DNA from: Burkholderia cepacia
Lineage (GTDB): Bacteria > Pseudomonadota > Gammaproteobacteria > Burkholderiales > Burkholderiaceae
DNA length: 33,119 bases
Direction: 5' to 3'
NCBI RefSeq assembly: GCF_001039005.1
Contig: NZ_LDWR01000087.1
Span: forward strand, 1 to 33,119
The notes under the pieces were generated by a model. It was not told the DNA's origin. It saw only the letters and a list, made by a program, of their open reading frames with translations, and did not search any database. A program made the position numbers and the translations under genes. Positions 30,212 through 33,119 of this stretch are shown here, piece after piece (the stretch's first letter is position 1; each line of letters begins with the position of its first letter).

Positions 30212-33119
30212 ATGAACAAAATTTTTAAAGTGATCTGGTGCAAAGCCGTTGGCGCATTTGTCGTCACGTCTGAATTGGCGAGATCGAAGCGAAGCGGAAC
30301 TAGATCGTGCACGGTATCCGGTGCGCCAGTAGACGATTCGCGGCGACAAACGGCCGTCGCTACTGCCGTTGCAGCCTTATTTCTCTATTTGTCGGGCGTA
30401 CCAAATGTGATGGCGGGCATCGTCGATGGCGGCAGCAACACGACGGGCTCAAATTTCACTGGTGGATCCGGTTCGACAAGCGGAACGCTGTCTAACAGCT
30501 ACATCGGCGCCGCCGGCCAGGGTGTTGCCCTTACCGGTGACGACGACTGCATGTCTCTTACCGCAACACGCAAAACACTGAATTCTGCAAATACTGCATG
30601 GTTGCTTGGAACAACCTCACAGACAACTGATCCTGGTGCGCTCTACCCAACCGCGGGAACTGACAACGGCGTCGCCATAAACTATGCGGGCACTGGTGAC
30701 TTTTCCGGGGGCGGCGTTAGTGCTACGGGTTCGCAAGCCACGCTTGCGTGGGGCTTCAATTCGTTTGTAGGTGGTTGCGGTAACAAGGCGCTGGGAATGG
30801 GTTCGACCGCGCTAGGGATGAGTAATCTTGCAGGACTGGCGGGTTCGACCGCTCTTGGAATTGCCAACTCGGCCTCGGGTGCGGGTGCGACTGCAATCGG
30901 TTTGTATAACACGGCTTCTGGCACGGGCAGCACCGCAATGGGTATTGGCTCGCAAGCTACCGGAAACGGGGCGGTAGCCTTGGGCTTCGGCGGAAACGGC
31001 AATGCGGCTAACGCAACCATTGCAAGTGGGGCCAATGCAATCGCGATTGGGGGTGACACAACTCAAGGTGCGCAGGCGACTGGCTCGGACTCGATTGCGC
31101 TTGGCAGTGAGGCCGCTGCGACGAACACAAGCACCGTCGCATTCGGCAAGAATGCCACTGCTTCACTTGCGAATAGTGTAGCGATTGGAGCAGGCTCGAC
31201 GGCAAGTGCGGTTAGTGCCACAACGAACTGGACAACAGCAAACGCCGTGGTCAACGGTAAGACGTTCTCGGTTAATCAGGGGCCCACGAACGGTGTTGTT
31301 GCCGTTGGCAACAGGCAAATCCAGGGTGTGGCGGATGGCAACGTTTCGGCGACGTCGACTGACGCGGTTAACGGCAGCCAGTTGTATCAGGTGGCTCAGG
31401 CAATCTCTGGTGCAGGCACGCACTACTTCAGCGTCAACGACAACGGTACGCAACAGGGCGGCTACGCCAACAGTGGCGCGACAGGCGTCAATGCCCTGGC
31501 AGCAGGGACTAACGCATCGGCGTCGGGTGGGGCAGCGACCGCGGTCGGGCAGGGCGCAAAGGCTTCTGGTGCGCAGGCCGCAGCGGTAGGCAACCTCGCA
31601 ATCGCCGCTGGATCTCACTCAGTTGCATTTGGGACTTCTTCGTATGCCGGATCGTTTAACGATACCGCGTTTGGCGCGCTGACGACCGCGTCTGGGGGCG
31701 GAGCCACCGCGTTTGGCGATCAAACCATAGCAAGCGGAAACGTATCCATCGCATTAGGGACTCTCGCTACTGCATCTTCCGCAAATGCAATGGCGATCGG
31801 CACCAGTAGTACGTCGAGTGCAACGGGTGCGATAGCTTTTGGCGCGACCTCCTCGGCAACGGGCGCGAATGGCATGGCGCTTGGATATGGGGCCATTTCC
31901 AATGGTGCAGGTGATATAGCCTCTGGTTTCAATGCGGTGGCTGGTGTTAGCGGCGCGACGGCAATCACCAACGATATCGCTGTCGGGAATGGAGCCTCAG
32001 CGACTGGGGGCAACTCAATTGCTCAGGGCACCGGTGCGATTGCTAACGCGGCGGGAGCTACGGCTATCGGCAACGGTGCGAGCGCGGGTGCCGCCGGTAC
32101 CGTGGCGATTGGTCAGAATGCGTCGGCCAGCGGCGGGCAGGCAGTGTCGATCGGTGTGGCCAATACTGCGAGCGGCAACGGAGCGATCGCTATCGGCGAT
32201 CCGAACGTTGCGACGGGTACCGGCGCAGTGGCGGCGGGTGCAAATAACACCGCATCCGGCACCGGTGCGGTTGCTGTCGGGAGCGGCAACTCGGCCAGCG
32301 GCACGGGTGCGGTCGCACTGGGCAGTGCCAGTACCGCGACAAACAGCGCAGTGGCCGTTGGCCTGGGCGCGAACGCGACAGGCGTGAATGGAGCGATCGC
32401 TGTCGGTAATGCAGCAACGGCAACAGGTGAAGGAGCGATTGCACTCGGCAATTCGGGGTCGTTTGCGGCGACTACCATTGCGTCGGGATTCGACGCGGTG
32501 GCGTTGGGGAACGGATCGACTGCGAGCGGTAGCTCCGGGTCAATGGCACTCGGCGCGTCAAGTACGGCGAACAACACAAACGGTACTGCGGTCGGTGCGG
32601 GATCGGTAGCCTCGGCGACTGCTGCGACGGCGTTGGGGCACGGCGCATCAGTGGGAGGCGCATCTTCTGTTGCCGTTGGAGATGGAGCCAAGGTTGGCAA
32701 TATAGCCAATGCGGTCGCACTTGGCGCCGCCGCGAACGCTTCAGTGGCGGGTTCCGTCGCGCTTGGCGCGAACGCGACCACGACAGGTGCGGCTTCGGGT
32801 GCGACACAGGGCACTGGTACAGTCAGTAGCACAACAATCGGCGGTCAGACATTTGGTCCCTACGCAGGCGCGAACGGGGCAGCTGGTGTCGTGAGCGTAG
32901 GCGCCGTCGGCTCCGAGCGCCGCATCCAGAATGTCGCGGCCGGTCTCGTCAGCGCAGGTAGTACCGACGCCATCAATGGTAGCCAGCTTTACGCGGTAGC
33001 CAGCACCACGACCTCGAGCATCACCAGCTTGTCGACATCTGCTTCGACGGGCCTCTCGTCGGCGAATAGCTCGATTACGTCGCTGTCGACTTCGACTTCG
33101 ACCGGTCTGTCGTCGGCGA
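30212..33119 (+). CDS. Trimeric autotransporter adhesin (YadA/BCAS0236-like), N-terminal 969 codons, 3' truncated by window
   Basis: The frame is open from ATG 30212 to the window edge. It begins MNKIFKVIWCKAVG with TSELARS soon after, the extended signal peptide region (ESPR) of long autotransporters, then a hydrophobic core (TAVATAVAALFLYLSGVPNV) and cleavage near VMA. From about residue 170 come dozens of YadA head repeats of the S-x-A-x-G-x-x-A-x-A-x-G type (for example ASGTGAVAVGSGNSASG). Neck (HIM-like) motifs occur at about 364-400 (VADGNVSATSTDAVNGSQLY) and 895-932 (VAAGLVSAGSTDAINGSQLY). The second opens into an 18-residue Ser/Thr repeat (SSITSLST...). The stalk rest and C-terminal membrane anchor are outside. 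Such proteins form surface trimers that bind host matrix or cells. Confidence 0.93.
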   Translation, partial: MNKIFKVIWCKAVGAFVVTSELARSKRSGTRSCTVSGAPVDDSRRQTAVATAVAALFLYLSGVPNVMAGIVDGGSNTTGSNFTGGSGSTSGTLSNSYIGAAGQGVALTGDDDCMSLTATRKTLNSANTAWLLGTTSQTTDPGALYPTAGTDNGVAINYAGTGDFSGGGVSATGSQATLAWGFNSFVGGCGNKALGMGSTALGMSNLAGLAGSTALGIANSASGAGATAIGLYNTASGTGSTAMGIGSQATGNGAVALGFGGNGNAANATIASGANAIAIGGDTTQGAQATGSDSIALGSEAAATNTSTVAFGKNATASLANSVAIGAGSTASAVSATTNWTTANAVVNGKTFSVNQGPTNGVVAVGNRQIQGVADGNVSATSTDAVNGSQLYQVAQAISGAGTHYFSVNDNGTQQGGYANSGATGVNALAAGTNASASGGAATAVGQGAKASGAQAAAVGNLAIAAGSHSVAFGTSSYAGSFNDTAFGALTTASGGGATAFGDQTIASGNVSIALGTLATASSANAMAIGTSSTSSATGAIAFGATSSATGANGMALGYGAISNGAGDIASGFNAVAGVSGATAITNDIAVGNGASATGGNSIAQGTGAIANAAGATAIGNGASAGAAGTVAIGQNASASGGQAVSIGVANTASGNGAIAIGDPNVATGTGAVAAGANNTASGTGAVAVGSGNSASGTGAVALGSASTATNSAVAVGLGANATGVNGAIAVGNAATATGEGAIALGNSGSFAATTIASGFDAVALGNGSTASGSSGSMALGASSTANNTNGTAVGAGSVASATAATALGHGASVGGASSVAVGDGAKVGNIANAVALGAAANASVAGSVALGANATTTGAASGATQGTGTVSSTTIGGQTFGPYAGANGAAGVVSVGAVGSERRIQNVAAGLVSAGSTDAINGSQLYAVASTTTSSITSLSTSASTGLSSANSSITSLSTSTSTGLSSA
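33014..33119 (+). repeat. 54-bp tandem repeat of the adhesin stalk
   Basis: Unit 1 (33014-33067) and unit 2 (33068 to the edge) encode SSITSLSTSASTGLSSAN and SSITSLSTSTSTGLSSA. The array evidently continues beyond the window. Codons differ between units (AGC/TCG, ATC/ATT, GGC/GGT), so the protein repeat is better kept than the DNA repeat. Confidence 0.8.

Noticed and set aside
30890..32800. Repeated DNA in the adhesin head as a possible CRISPR-like array
   Set aside because: Repeats are imperfect, in frame and code for YadA head motifs; there are no uniform spacers.
30682..32832. Ala/Pro-rich minus-strand frames opposite the adhesin
   Set aside because: Mirror images of the repetitive Gly/Ala/Ser codons of the adhesin head, which is open through the whole region on the plus strand.

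Overview
The window reads as a Burkholderia cepacia complex chromosome segment. GC is high, and third codon positions are strongly GC in the left 23 kb. The gene content also fits: phosphocholine phospholipase C, a lone squalene-hopene cyclase, several LysR and TetR regulators, a DHCW-motif cupin and a trimeric autotransporter adhesin. From memory, not checked: B. cenocepacia carries a squalene-hopene cyclase and a serine-rich SLST-repeat adhesin on its third replicon (pC3), which would suit this window. No tRNA, rRNA, CRISPR array or phage module was seen.

Layout. 1-4099: the 3' end of a secreted LamG-like protein, a small lipoprotein, a Tat-exported phospholipase C (plcN), tandem hairpin terminators and a HAD-IB phosphatase. 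4112-9225: a LysR regulator, a cupin, an ankyrin-like protein, squalene-hopene cyclase (shc) and a divergent TetR regulator. 9343-12397: a promoter, an 18-codon leader ORF and a terminator with competing pairings ahead of a P-loop kinase, then two cupins and a class V aminotransferase. 12618-15674: a small conserved protein, a cold-shock protein, and a LysR/argC divergent pair with a clear dyad between them. 15877-20637: a lipoprotein hydrolase, an unrecognised exported protein, and a LysR / SDR / VOC / VOC block with a perfect 14-bp palindrome in the divergent promoter. 20945-22987: a chemoreceptor and a DUF3224 protein.

23160-30211 is a different kind of DNA. It holds wrecks of at least three insertion sequences (IS3, IS110 and IS30 families), a TetR gene with its own operator, a flavin amine oxidase, and long gene-poor AT-richer stretches. 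Three exact copies and one degenerate copy of an AGGTC-N5-ACCT dyad lie in these stretches. This looks like an insertion hotspot or decaying island. From 30212 to the window edge runs the N-terminal 969 codons of a YadA-like adhesin. It is open-ended at the window edge and has an ESPR signal peptide, YadA head repeats, two neck motifs and the first copies of a 54-bp serine/threonine repeat.

Best leads for something new: the leader-peptide/attenuator arrangement ahead of the kinase (9343-9516), the repeated AGGTC dyads around the flavin oxidase, and a three-way hairpin that can hide the ribosome binding site of the second VOC gene (20183-20217).
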